The notes under the pieces were generated by a model. That model was not told the DNA's origin, did not search any database, and was given only the letters and a program-made list of their open reading frames with translations. A stretch of 64,000 nt of DNA from Herminiimonas sp. (GTDB lineage Bacteria > Pseudomonadota > Gammaproteobacteria > Burkholderiales > Burkholderiaceae_D): assembly GCA_028292265.1 (NCBI GenBank), contig JAQGMR010000052.1, forward strand, positions 62,001 through 126,000. Reading direction: 5' to 3'. A program made the translations under genes and the position numbers. Positions 42,101-50,503 of the stretch are shown piece after piece; position 1 is the first letter of the stretch; the number at the start of each line of letters is the position of its first letter.

Positions 42101-42338
42101 ATTGGAGGAAGCCGGCTTGTGGAGCGACGCCAATGACCTCTATCTGCGGAGCCTTGGTGCAGAGCCGTTTGCGGAGGTGTTCTACCGCGGACTCATGCGA
42201 TGTGCGTATGCATGCGGGGACACGGCAGCCGCCTATAGCGCATATCGCCAGTGCCGAGAGGGCTTGGCGGCCGCGTTCTCGCGAAAGCCGTCGGCTGATA
42301 CCGATACGCTGGCGACGCGCCTGCGTCTTTGGGATTAG
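39144..42338 (+). CDS. STAND ATPase regulator with C-terminal winged helix and BTAD (copy 2)
   Basis: A tandem paralogue of the preceding gene, 1,064 residues. Walker A ASPPGAGKT is at about 45-53, Walker B VVVFDNVQDLDW at about 127-138, a helical repeat region follows, and the winged helix (MNVTLHRLRKILG) begins near 817 before a BTAD. GGGGAG precedes ATG 39144, which overlaps the stop of copy 1, so the two are made together and may form a hetero-oligomer. Both copies keep ATPase motifs and DNA-binding helices; sequence is clearly diverged, so the duplication is old. Confidence 0.88.
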   Translation: MNQSEMRLGRRDKLYPPELHDVMERPRLFAMLDRTRQMHAVTWIASPPGAGKTTLVASYLRQTKQKPVWYQVDGSDADPASFFFHLSQAVQHVAVMPRFASEAAHNAKGFAWHFFREFFDCLETGTVVVFDNVQDLDWTERGEIFEIALECIPESVHVVVVSRDAPPARLIRLILSHAIGTLGWGDIRFNTTESQDLARLDASMSSNSAQWLERLDGWAARLVRLGPALSPSPDGRKTTVPDGLETVFAYFAHALFSTMPDHLQHHLMTMSLLPSLSASDAIKLTDDPESGQLLEKLYRNRMFVDRRASGDTTYQFHALFRDFLRHEAEARIPAAKYKEGLRRAASLLLGQRKINEAAELYRDAGEWKLLGSLLLDNAREMLAAGMALSWREWHDWLPGHVAAEEPWLAFWLGYALHFASPEAGRKALIRAENMFRDRNDMPARLLVTCGILDAYSYSWSDFGEVPYWVNEMNSGLRAVDPRSIDPKTNLRIHSTLVLALLLTDVHSPRVQISVEHARNALSLVDNPSARLAAASRLLFYPEWLPTDMAHGLAAELDGVAEHESLAPSPRAWWCLVSAQWHVEQGGDLDAAQRQIAIGLRLVSRYGMDRLYLRLQTLQILVHLAAGDTGTAGRLIVSLESMLVPESKLDQARFATVQAQLALQTGRTPEGLAAARRALALIKEDCQPGSELPRFERFMAAAFSSSGDFETAASWYEKAILDAGKSNTEPMELEKEICAVYAAHLGANTDDSLALVTSRLQPVMARHRQSRDHGFFTRFPLLAGQVAALCLRCEIEVLHVQGIIRRQRLPPLDRSATNWPWPIAIQSLGKLSITNSEASHSPAGKAQQRPLQLLKALLIAGSGGRPQQQLTSQLWPEADDPKAAMNVTLHRLRKILGDDHAVRVESGVVSLDPRLVWTDMEALNHVCSKIADALPVSTSGQLRRFGKDLLALYAGPLLDGDDTSWILPAREKARSTFLHATNQLGMRLEEAGLWSDANDLYLRSLGAEPFAEVFYRGLMRCAYACGDTAAAYSAYRQCREGLAAAFSRKPSADTDTLATRLRLWD

Positions 42339-42679
42339 TCAACTGCGAAGTAGCAGTTCGCGTTGTGCCGTACAAGCCAATCGATAGTGGCTACAGCAGG
42401 CCTCCGGTGAGCCAATACCGTCTCACCGCCACGGAGTCAAGCCTGGTATTCGGCCCCCAGCCAACCCGCTCCGAAAAGAAGCAGACGCGAGAGGCCGCCT
42501 GGATTCAACCGTCGCACCAAAATTAAAATTCTCCCGATATAGCTAACAATTTTTGTAAGCGAACATTCGAGTCGGCAGCATGGGCCGGATCAATCCAGCA
42601 ACCGGTTTAATGCGCGGTCAGCATTCCGGCCTCCAGGGTCCAGGCTCATTTTTCGCACCGCATTCAGGGAGAATACGAA
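42339..42679. other. 341-nt intergenic region before winged-helix paralogue 2
   Basis: Becomes AT-richer around 42520-42560. Contains AACAATT at 42545-42551 (the reverse complement of the heptamer found upstream of the STAND pair). No convincing promoter hexamers, terminator or gene. Confidence 0.45.
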
Positions 42680-43468
42680 TTGAACATCGATCTGAAAATG
42701 ATGGGCGATGACTTGTACGCGTCGCTGAACGCCGAGCTGCCTTCCCTGAATCTCACTTATGCCGATCCGCTGGAAAGCACGGATGCCATTGTCTGGACGC
42801 CAAGCCTGCTGACCCAAAGCCTGCGCGCTGACAATCTGCTGTGCTACCCGGACAGGCCCTCTGCGCTGATCATCGACACCGAAGACCCGGCGCTGATCGA
42901 CAGGCTGCAAATCATGGAAAAGCGGGACCTTGGGTTTATAAAGGATCCTCCGTTTGTTCCCATCGTTCTTGCACCGCTTGTACTGGTGTTTCGTGCGCAT
43001 TCTTCGCTTGCCGACATGCCAGAATTTCCGGATTTCGTGTCGGACTGGGTATGCGCGCCGTTCACTTTCTCCGACTTGTTGCGCCGCGTTGTGGTGTCAC
43101 TGAAGCGCAAGAACATATTAAAAACACGCCTGCGCTTTGGCCCGCTTACCCTGCTCCCTGAAACCAGGACCGCCGGCTTTGAGGGCCGGACCATCCATCT
43201 GACGCCGTCCGAGTTTTCGCTCGCCGAATTGTTCATGAACCAGATGGGCTCCGTCATTCCGATGAAGGACTTGATCTCGCTGTTCAAGTCCACCGGAAAG
43301 TCCACCGAAGGCAGCAATATCCGCGTCACGATCTTCCAGTTGCGGTTGAAGCTTGAGATGCTTACGCAGTCAGCGATGACGCTGGCGAGTGTGTACAAGC
43401 AGGGTTACTGCCTGAAGCAGAAACTGCGCGGCTCATTGCATCTGGAGCGAAAAACCGGGAGCGATTAA
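42680..43468 (+). CDS. Atypical response-regulator-like winged-helix protein (paralogue 2)
   Basis: A 262-residue paralogue of the protein at 34649-35467. The N-termini align (MNIDLKMMGDDLY against MEIHLKVIGEDLF), which supports the TTG start at 42680, with GGGAG about 10 nt upstream. The N-terminal receiver-like half is diverged and lacks the Lys of true receivers (SDWVCAPFTFSDLLRR). The C-terminal winged helix is nearly identical, including FKSTGKSTEGSNIRVTIFQL. It follows the STAND pair on the same strand, so it may be controlled by or with it. Confidence 0.82.
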   Translation: MNIDLKMMGDDLYASLNAELPSLNLTYADPLESTDAIVWTPSLLTQSLRADNLLCYPDRPSALIIDTEDPALIDRLQIMEKRDLGFIKDPPFVPIVLAPLVLVFRAHSSLADMPEFPDFVSDWVCAPFTFSDLLRRVVVSLKRKNILKTRLRFGPLTLLPETRTAGFEGRTIHLTPSEFSLAELFMNQMGSVIPMKDLISLFKSTGKSTEGSNIRVTIFQLRLKLEMLTQSAMTLASVYKQGYCLKQKLRGSLHLERKTGSD

Positions 43469-43505
43469 CCGCGAAGGTGATGCTGCCGGTCGCGCCACTT
43501 TGCGA

Positions 43506-44291
43506 TCATCCGCGGCCAACGAAAGGCATCTTGGTTGCCATCACGGTCATGAACTGCACATTGGCATCCAGCGGCAGGCTGTCCATGTACAACACCGCGC
43601 GCGCAACGTGCGCCGCATCCATCACAGGCTCGGGAGCGATAGTGCCGTTAGCCTGAGGTACGCCGGTCTGCATCCTCGCCGTCATTTCGGTTGCTGCGTT
43701 GCCGATATCGATCTGCCCGCAGGCGATGTCGTACTTGCGGCCGTCCAGCGATGATGCCTTCGTCAAACCGGTGATGGCATGCTTGGTAGAAGTATAGGAA
43801 ACCGAGTTCGGCCGCGGCGCGTGAGCGGAAATAGACCCGTTATTGATGATGCGGCCGCCATGCGGCTGCTGTGACTTCATCATGCGAAACGCCGCTCGCG
43901 TGCAAAGAAATGCGCCGGTGAGATTGATATCGACCGCGCTCTTCCACTGCTCTATCGTCATGTCTTCCAACAGTACCTTTGGCGAGAACACGCCGGCATT
44001 ATTGAAGACCAGATCGATGCGCCCCCAGCGCGTGCCAATCTGCGCGAACAGGTTGTCCACTGCGGCTTCATCACTGACATCCGTCGGGACAACCAGGGTG
44101 CGTGATGCCTCGCCTGCCAAGGTCGCGGTTTGCTCCAGGGCTTCACGTCGACGGCCTGCCAGCGCGACGTTATAGCCGGCCTTGACAAGCGCGATAGCGA
44201 TTTCCCGGCCAATACCGGATCCGGCGCCGGTGATCAGAGCTATCTTGTTTGCTGAAGTCGTGCTTGCTGCATTTGCGTTTGGTGCATTCAT
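43506..44291 (-). CDS. Short-chain dehydrogenase/reductase
   Basis: NAD(P)-dependent oxidoreductase, 261 residues. Classical SDR motifs are TGAGSGIG (about 22-29), NNAGVFS, the catalytic Ser in NNGSISAHA, and YTSTK. It is the last gene of the leftward sugar-acid operon. The conserved order Y-x3-K is intact, so it should be active. Substrate unknown; it may serve a sugar-derived alcohol or ketone. The ATG at 44291 has AAGGCAC upstream. Confidence 0.9.
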   Translation of the reverse strand: MNAPNANAASTTSANKIALITGAGSGIGREIAIALVKAGYNVALAGRRREALEQTATLAGEASRTLVVPTDVSDEAAVDNLFAQIGTRWGRIDLVFNNAGVFSPKVLLEDMTIEQWKSAVDINLTGAFLCTRAAFRMMKSQQPHGGRIINNGSISAHAPRPNSVSYTSTKHAITGLTKASSLDGRKYDIACGQIDIGNAATEMTARMQTGVPQANGTIAPEPVMDAAHVARAVLYMDSLPLDANVQFMTVMATKMPFVGRG

Positions 44292-44317
44292 GATGTGCCT
44301 TTTCTTTTTGTGTTGGC

Positions 44318-45187
44318 TCAACCGTCGATAAGCTTTGGGTCCCACGCGTGCACGGTCTGGGTCTGCTCACCAAGACCGGAAATCCCAAGCCGCATGCTGT
44401 CTCCGGGCTTCAAATATGTCGGTGGCTTGCGACCCATTCCCACACCCGGCGGCGTGCCAGTGCTGATCACGTCACCCGGATACAACGTCATGAAGCGGCT
44501 GATGTAGCTCACCAGTTCGGCCACGCCAAATATCATGGTGCGGGTATTACCAGTTTGCATGCGCTTGCCGTTCACGTCTAACCACATGTCGAGGTTTTGC
44601 GGATCAGGCACTTCATCGGCAGTTACCAGCCATGGGCCAATCGGTCCGAATGTGTCACAGCACTTGCCCTTGTCCCAAGTGCCGCCGCGCTCAATCTGAT
44701 ATTCGCGCTCCGATACGTCGTTGATCACGCAGTAGCCGGCGACATAATCCAACGCATCGTCTTCACTCACATAGCGCGCCTTGGTGCCAATCACCACGCC
44801 AAGTTCGACTTCCCAGTCACCTTTTTTTGCATCCTTTGGCAGCACCACAGGGTCGTTGCAACCGATGATGGCGCTGTTGACCTTCATGAACAGGATCGGT
44901 TCAGGTGGCACTGGCAGATTCGATTCGGCCGCATGGTCGGCATAGTTCAGTCCAACACAGATGAACTTGCCGATTCCGCTCCACGGCGGCGCGTAGCGGC
45001 CTGAACCGCTAATGTCGACCAGCGGTAATTTCTCGATATCCACCGCAGCCAGCTTTGCAAGCTGCTTCGGGTCCAGCACGTCGGCAGTGATATCGGGCAG
45101 CACGCCAGACAGGTCGCGTATGTTGCCATGCAAGTCAACGATGGCGGGTTTCTCGGCGCCCTTGGCGCCATGACGCATCAATTTCAT
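44318..45187 (-). CDS. Fumarylacetoacetate-hydrolase-family enzyme, probably a diketo-deoxy-sugar-acid hydrolase
   Basis: Metal-dependent C-C hydrolase of 289 residues. FAH motifs [23 protein letters not shown] (metal-binding Glu pair) and [10 protein letters not shown] (Asp ligand) are present. Members of this subgroup split 2,4-diketo-3-deoxy sugar acids, for example 2,4-diketo-3-deoxy-L-fuconate, to pyruvate and a hydroxy acid. The adjacent 2-keto-3-deoxy-acid dehydrogenase-like SDR at 45283 supports this role. GGAGAAG lies before the ATG. Confidence 0.88.
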   Translation of the reverse strand: MKLMRHGAKGAEKPAIVDLHGNIRDLSGVLPDITADVLDPKQLAKLAAVDIEKLPLVDISGSGRYAPPWSGIGKFICVGLNYADHAAESNLPVPPEPILFMKVNSAIIGCNDPVVLPKDAKKGDWEVELGVVIGTKARYVSEDDALDYVAGYCVINDVSEREYQIERGGTWDKGKCCDTFGPIGPWLVTADEVPDPQNLDMWLDVNGKRMQTGNTRTMIFGVAELVSYISRFMTLYPGDVISTGTPPGVGMGRKPPTYLKPGDSMRLGISGLGEQTQTVHAWDPKLIDG

Positions 45188-45282
45188 GTTCTTCTTCTCC
45201 TGGAGTTCTTCAAAAAGGAATTGCGGCCTGGTCCCTGGCCTATGGCGCTACCGATGTCGCCACCGATTGCATTGGCTGGAAA

Positions 45283-46047
<765 letters not shown>

Positions 46048-46127
46048 CTAATTTGCTTGTGTCGTTCAATAGGACGTCATGAAACTTGTGCGAGCCTTGC
46101 GGCTCGGCTCTGATGCTGCGGCGTGTG

Positions 46128-47660
46128 CTACATCACCGCGCCGATCTGCCAGGGTACGAACTCATTTTGGCCGTAGCCATGGGTCTCGCTCTTGGTCTTG
46201 CGGCCCGAGGCAGTTTCCAGCATGAGCCGGAAAATTCGTTCACCCATTTCCTGTATCGTCGAATCGCCATCGACGATGCTGCCACAGTTTATGTCCATGT
46301 CTTCTTCCTGGCGCCGCCATAGCGTGGTGTTGGTCGCAAGCTTGAGTGAAGGCGACGGCGCACAGCCATAGGCCGAACCGCGTCCGGTGGTGAAGCAGAT
46401 CAGATTGGCGCCACCAGCAACTTGCCCAGTGGCCGATACCGGGTCATAGCCTGGCGTATCCATATACACGAATCCGTGGCTCGTTACTGGCTCGGCATAC
46501 TCGAACACATCCAGCAGCGCCGTTGTGCCGCCCTTGGCGACTGCGCCCAGCGATTTTTCGAGGATGGTGGTCAGTCCGCCGGCTTTATTCCCCGCAGAAG
46601 GATTGTTGTTCATGTCGCCCTGATTGCGCGCGCAGTAGTCTTCCCACCAGCGAATCCGCGCCAGCAGCTTTTCTCCCACCGCCGGCGACACGGCACGGCG
46701 GGTCAGAAGGTGTTCGGCGCCGTAGATTTCCGGCGTTTCCGACAGGATGGCAGTGCCGCCGTGGCGCACCAGCAGGTCGACCGCCGCGCCCAGCGCCGGA
46801 TTGGCGGTAATACCGGAGTAGCCGTCCGAGCCGCCGCATTGCAGTCCGACCGTGATGTGACTGGCGCTGACCTTCTCTCGCTCCACCGCGTTTGCTTTCG
46901 GCAGCATTGCCTTGATGCGGGCGACGCCCTGCTCCACCGCCTTGGTGGTGCCGCCGACATCCTGGATGGTGTAGGCAAAAAGCCGGTCCGATTCCTTCAC
47001 GCCTTCGCTCGCCATCATGGCGTTGATCTGGTTCGTCTCGCAGCCCAGCCCAACAATCAGCAAGCCAGCGAAGTTTGGATGCCTCGAGTAGCCCGCAAGC
47101 GTGCGGCGCAGCACCTGCATGCCTTCGCCTTCACTGTCCAGAGCGCAGCCGGCGCTGTGGGTTAGCGCCACGACGCCGTCGACGTTCGGATAGTCAGCCA
47201 GCGCTTCCGGACGCGTGTCGCGGCGGAAGTAATCGGCGATGGCACGCGCCGCGGTGGCGGAGCAGTTTACGGACGTCAGGACACCAATATAGTTGCGCGT
47301 CGCGATTCGTCCATCGGCCCTTACGATGCCGTCAAAGGTCGCCGGGACTGCTACCGGCTCGGTAACCCTCGCATCCACACCAAAGGCATAGTCACGCTCG
47401 AAGCTGCCCATCGCCAGGTTCTGCAAATGCACATGCTGGCCCTTTGCAATGGGCTTGCTTGCGAAGCCAATGATCTGGTTATAGCGGCGCACGGGTTGGC
47501 CTTCGTCGATATCGCGCAAGGCAATCTTGTGCCCGGCGGGGATCAGCCCGATCACGGCGAGGCCGTCATCAAGATGGGTGCCCGACATCAGTTGCGCGCG
47601 CGCGATGGCAACATCGTCATTGGGATGAAGACGGATTACCGGAGGCAGGTTGGCTTTCAT
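46128..47660 (-). CDS. UxaA-type altronate/galactarate dehydratase family protein
   Basis: A 510-residue sugar-acid dehydratase. An N-terminal SAF domain (about 10-90, DDVAIARAQL to GQHVHLQNLAMG) is joined to the large UxaA/GarD C-terminal domain (NYIGVLTSVNCSATAARAI; GLQCGGSDGYSGI; RWWEDYC). It removes water from an aldonic or aldaric acid to give a 2-keto-3-deoxy acid. The ATG at 47660 overlaps the stop of the GntR gene (ATGA), so regulator and enzyme are translationally coupled. Altronate is the family type substrate; the real one may differ. Confidence 0.9.
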   Translation of the reverse strand: MKANLPPVIRLHPNDDVAIARAQLMSGTHLDDGLAVIGLIPAGHKIALRDIDEGQPVRRYNQIIGFASKPIAKGQHVHLQNLAMGSFERDYAFGVDARVTEPVAVPATFDGIVRADGRIATRNYIGVLTSVNCSATAARAIADYFRRDTRPEALADYPNVDGVVALTHSAGCALDSEGEGMQVLRRTLAGYSRHPNFAGLLIVGLGCETNQINAMMASEGVKESDRLFAYTIQDVGGTTKAVEQGVARIKAMLPKANAVEREKVSASHITVGLQCGGSDGYSGITANPALGAAVDLLVRHGGTAILSETPEIYGAEHLLTRRAVSPAVGEKLLARIRWWEDYCARNQGDMNNNPSAGNKAGGLTTILEKSLGAVAKGGTTALLDVFEYAEPVTSHGFVYMDTPGYDPVSATGQVAGGANLICFTTGRGSAYGCAPSPSLKLATNTTLWRRQEEDMDINCGSIVDGDSTIQEMGERIFRLMLETASGRKTKSETHGYGQNEFVPWQIGAVM

Positions 47661-48463
47661 AGAGTCTTGGTCTTTGCACGTTGGAGGGGTCGGGCGGACA
47701 CAGCGGGCGCGAGCGCCGCACCGCGTGGCTTGCCAGTGGCTTTGCTGCCAGCCACCCGCTTCGGGCTTTTTATCATGCTCGAACTCAGTCGCTTGTAGGC
47801 GATGTTCATGTGTTGCTGCATGGCCGCCTTTGCGGCGACCGGGTCCTTGGCACGCAGGGCTTTCAGAACCTCGCGGTGTTCCGCGATGGCCTGCGCCCAC
47901 ACGTCCGCGGTTTCGAAGTGGCTATGCAACTGGTCGAACAGGGGCCCAAGCCGCAGATCAAAGAGACGCCGCACGATGCCTACCAGCACGCTGTTCCCCG
48001 TTGCCTCGGCAACGCGCGCATGGAACAGTGCATCGGCTTCCAGTGGGTTGATGCCGGATGCGGCATCGCTTTCCATCTGGTTAATGGCCTGATCTATCGC
48101 ATCGAACTGGGCTTTGCGGCCCATGCGCGCGGCAATCGCGGCGACCTCGCCTTCAAGTGCAAGACGGGCCTGGATAAGTTCCAGCGGCCCTTCTTCCAAC
48201 GACAAATCGAGCACCGGCGCCGAGACCGGTGGCGCGTCGCTGACGTAGATGCCGGAGCCCATCCGCACTTCAATGTAACCCTCTACTTCAAGCGCTATGA
48301 GCGCCTCGCGCAGCGAAGGACGACTGACGCCAAGCTGGACCGACAGATCGCGTTCCGACGGCAGGCGCGAACCCGCGGGGAATTCGCCCGCTACGATGAG
48401 GGTACGAAGCTGCTCGCTGATCTGGCGATAAAGCCGCCGCGTTTCAACTACCTGAATCGGCAT
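47657..48463 (-). CDS. GntR-family regulator, FadR subfamily (FCD domain)
   Basis: A 268-residue repressor or activator. The N-terminal winged helix is SRLPSERDLSVQLGVSRPSL (about 31-50), followed by an all-helical FCD ligand domain with a metal-site pattern (D...H...H: FHARVAEATGN, AIAEHREVLKAL, QQHMNIAY). The tail after residue 230 is basic and disordered. It lies inside the catabolic operon, and a matching TGGT-N3-ACCA site lies in the divergent control region, so it very probably regulates this locus in response to a sugar acid. Confidence 0.92.
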   Translation of the reverse strand: MPIQVVETRRLYRQISEQLRTLIVAGEFPAGSRLPSERDLSVQLGVSRPSLREALIALEVEGYIEVRMGSGIYVSDAPPVSAPVLDLSLEEGPLELIQARLALEGEVAAIAARMGRKAQFDAIDQAINQMESDAASGINPLEADALFHARVAEATGNSVLVGIVRRLFDLRLGPLFDQLHSHFETADVWAQAIAEHREVLKALRAKDPVAAKAAMQQHMNIAYKRLSSSMIKSPKRVAGSKATGKPRGAALAPAVSARPLQRAKTKTL

Positions 48464-48496
48464 CTCAGAAGGGCCCGATGGTCTTGCGGTGAAAGC

Positions 48497-49561
48497 TCAT
48501 GGCAACGGCGAAGGAAATGGCACGCCGAGTCGCTGCGCACATTCCTGCAGCATCGGAGGAATGGACGGGTGCAGCTTGACCCCTTCCGTCACCTGGCGCG
48601 CCATCAGTTCGATGCCGCGATCGCCTGGCATGCGCACCGCTTCAACACCGGGCCGCGGTGGGTTACTGCGGCACGCTTCCGCGATCCAGTCGGTCTGTCT
48701 AGCGAATGCATCCGCGCCGGCGAAGGCATTCGGGTCGATCAGGCTCATGTAAACAGTAGCGCCCCAACCTTCATCTGGATCGGCGCGCCCATGACCCGCA
48801 AGCCCGCCGGTTAGTGCTTCAACCAGCAGGGCCAGGCCGTATCCCTTGTGGCCGCTAGTGAGGCCGCCGAGCGGAAGAATCGTGCCGGGCGGATCAGCGG
48901 CAAGTACCGCCGGGTCACGGCTCGGATTGCCTTCGGCATCAAGCAGGCAATCTTCATCGTATTTCAGGCCCGCACGATGCATCCGCGTGCTCATGCCGTT
49001 GGTCTTGATCGAAGAGGAAATGTCGACCAGGAACGGCGAGTGAGACGTTGGAATACCGGCCGCAATCGGATTGGGCGTGAACACTGCACGGGTGCCGCCG
49101 TGCGGCGCCACGGTACGCACTTCCGGGTCGGAGCTTGCCAGCAGCATCAGAAAGCCGGCATCGGTGGCGCGCAACAAGTAGGCAGCCAGGCACGCAATGT
49201 GGTGGCTGCGCCGGATCACAAGTGTCGCAGTGCCGTATTGGCGGGCACGCGGCGCCAGCGCTTCAATGCCACGCCGCACCAGCCACGGCCCCGGCAAGCG
49301 GCAGCCATTCCATAGCAGGCTCGCGCCCCGGTCCGACAGCATCTCGGGCTCACCGCGCAGGCTCATGCCGCCCTTTTCTATTTCGCGAATGTACGGCGCC
49401 AGCAGCGCCAGTCCATGCGTATCGTGGCCGAGCAGATCCCCTTCAACCAGCGTCTCGGCCACCACATCGGCCACGGCCGTCTCCATGCCCGTTTTTTGCA
49501 GGAGTTCGGTGGCAAAAAGCTTCAACTGTTTTGCGTCAAAGCGAACGTTATCCTTGTCCAT
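48497..49561 (-). CDS. Malate/L-lactate dehydrogenase-like oxidoreductase (Ldh2/YlbC/DlgD family)
   Basis: A 354-residue NAD(P)-dependent oxidoreductase with the unusual fold of the Ldh_2 family, which includes malate/sulfolactate dehydrogenase and 2,3-diketo-L-gulonate reductase. Features: GHDTHGLALLAPYIREI near 45-61, RRSHHIACLAAYLL near 120, and GHKGYGLALLVEALTGGLAG near 243. Its start codon overlaps the preceding SDR stop (TGATG). Reduction of a 2-keto acid is expected; the substrate is unknown. Confidence 0.88.
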   Translation of the reverse strand: MDKDNVRFDAKQLKLFATELLQKTGMETAVADVVAETLVEGDLLGHDTHGLALLAPYIREIEKGGMSLRGEPEMLSDRGASLLWNGCRLPGPWLVRRGIEALAPRARQYGTATLVIRRSHHIACLAAYLLRATDAGFLMLLASSDPEVRTVAPHGGTRAVFTPNPIAAGIPTSHSPFLVDISSSIKTNGMSTRMHRAGLKYDEDCLLDAEGNPSRDPAVLAADPPGTILPLGGLTSGHKGYGLALLVEALTGGLAGHGRADPDEGWGATVYMSLIDPNAFAGADAFARQTDWIAEACRSNPPRPGVEAVRMPGDRGIELMARQVTEGVKLHPSIPPMLQECAQRLGVPFPSPLP

Positions 49562-50319
49562 CAGTAGGTGGCCCTTCCGCCTGAAATGTCAAAAACCGCG
49601 CCGGTCGAAAATGAGCATTCCTCGGAAGCCAACCACGCAACCATCGCCGCAATTTCCTCAACCATGCCGAAGCGGTTCATCGGTATCTTCGACAGCATGT
49701 AGTCGATATGCTGCTGCGTCATCTGCGCAAACATGCCAGTTTTCACGGCAGCCGGCGTGATGCAATTTACCCGGATGCCGGTTCTTGCCAGTTCCTTGCC
49801 GAGCGACTTGGTCAGCGCCATGACGCCTGCCTTCGAAGCGCTGTAGGCGGACGCGTTAGGGTTGCCTTCCTTGCCCGCAACCGAAGCGATATTCACGATG
49901 CGTCCGTAGTCCCGCTCCTGCATGTGGCGCACGAGTGCACGGCAGCACAGGAAGGGCCCGCGCAGGTTCACCGCCATCACGCTGTCCCAGTCCGACACCG
50001 GGTAGTCGGCAACGGGCATGTTGGGTCCGGTGATACCAGCGCTATTAACCAGGATGTCGATAGCACCGCCGAATTTCAGGCTCGCGTCGCGCGCTGCTTC
50101 CACCGACTTTTCGTCCGTCACATCCATCTCGACGGTATTGACTTTCACATCGCCGAATCCAGCCGCTGCCTCTTTGAGCACACCGGGATTACGGTCCCAC
50201 AGGCTGATGCGGGCACCGCTGGCGGCGAGACGTTGAGCGATCGCCAGGCCGATGCCGGCGCCGCCGCCAGTGATGACAGCATGACGGTTCGAAAAATTGT
50301 ATTGGATGGATGCAGGCAA
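49561..50319 (-). CDS. Short-chain dehydrogenase/reductase, first gene of leftward catabolic operon
   Basis: A 252-residue SDR with TGGGAGIG (about 16-23), NSAGITG, NIASVAGKEGNPNASAYSAS and YSASK. The protein resembles sugar or polyol dehydrogenases such as L-fucose/L-rhamnose/galactitol dehydrogenases. No ATG lies at the conserved N-terminus; TTG 50319 with GGAG 8 nt upstream is the chosen start. It would oxidise the free sugar to a lactone or keto sugar, the logical first step. Confidence 0.88.
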   Translation of the reverse strand: MPASIQYNFSNRHAVITGGGAGIGLAIAQRLAASGARISLWDRNPGVLKEAAAGFGDVKVNTVEMDVTDEKSVEAARDASLKFGGAIDILVNSAGITGPNMPVADYPVSDWDSVMAVNLRGPFLCCRALVRHMQERDYGRIVNIASVAGKEGNPNASAYSASKAGVMALTKSLGKELARTGIRVNCITPAAVKTGMFAQMTQQHIDYMLSKIPMNRFGMVEEIAAMVAWLASEECSFSTGAVFDISGGRATY

Positions 50320-50332
50320 GGAACACTCCAGA

Positions 50333-50345
50333 TTGGTTAGACCAG
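50333..50345. promoter_or_regulatory. Candidate GntR/FadR-type operator
   Basis: TTGGTTAGACCAG contains the dyad TGGT-N3-ACCA (50334-50344), the pattern bound by FadR-subfamily GntR regulators. It lies just downstream of the predicted leftward transcription start, so binding would block elongation. An extra TGGTC half-site lies beside it (minus strand, about 50347-50352). The FCD-domain GntR encoded at 47657-48463 is the obvious binder. Confidence 0.5.
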
Positions 50346-50361
50346 TTGACCACGTATCGCG

Positions 50362-50390
50362 ATTGTAATAAGCTGCCGTCCACCTGTCCA
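50362..50390 (-). promoter_or_regulatory. Probable sigma70 promoter of leftward catabolic operon
   Basis: Minus strand: TGGACA (50385-50390) and TACAAT (50362-50367) are separated by exactly 17 nt. The expected start near 50355 gives a leader of about 36 nt to TTG 50319. Confidence 0.55.
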
Positions 50391-50503
50391 CCTGCGCTTG
50401 CTGTGCACTGCAACCGCCGCTGGGCGCCATAAAAAATAGCCGCACCGATCCCGTACGACCAGCCGCATTCGCTGCCGTAGAGGAAGATCAAAGAGGAGAC
50501 GTA

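Noticed and set aside
35848-42338. Tandem STAND genes as an antiviral (Avs-like) defence system
   Set aside because: The proteins end in winged-helix and BTAD activation domains, not nuclease, protease or other toxic effectors; a transcription role fits better.
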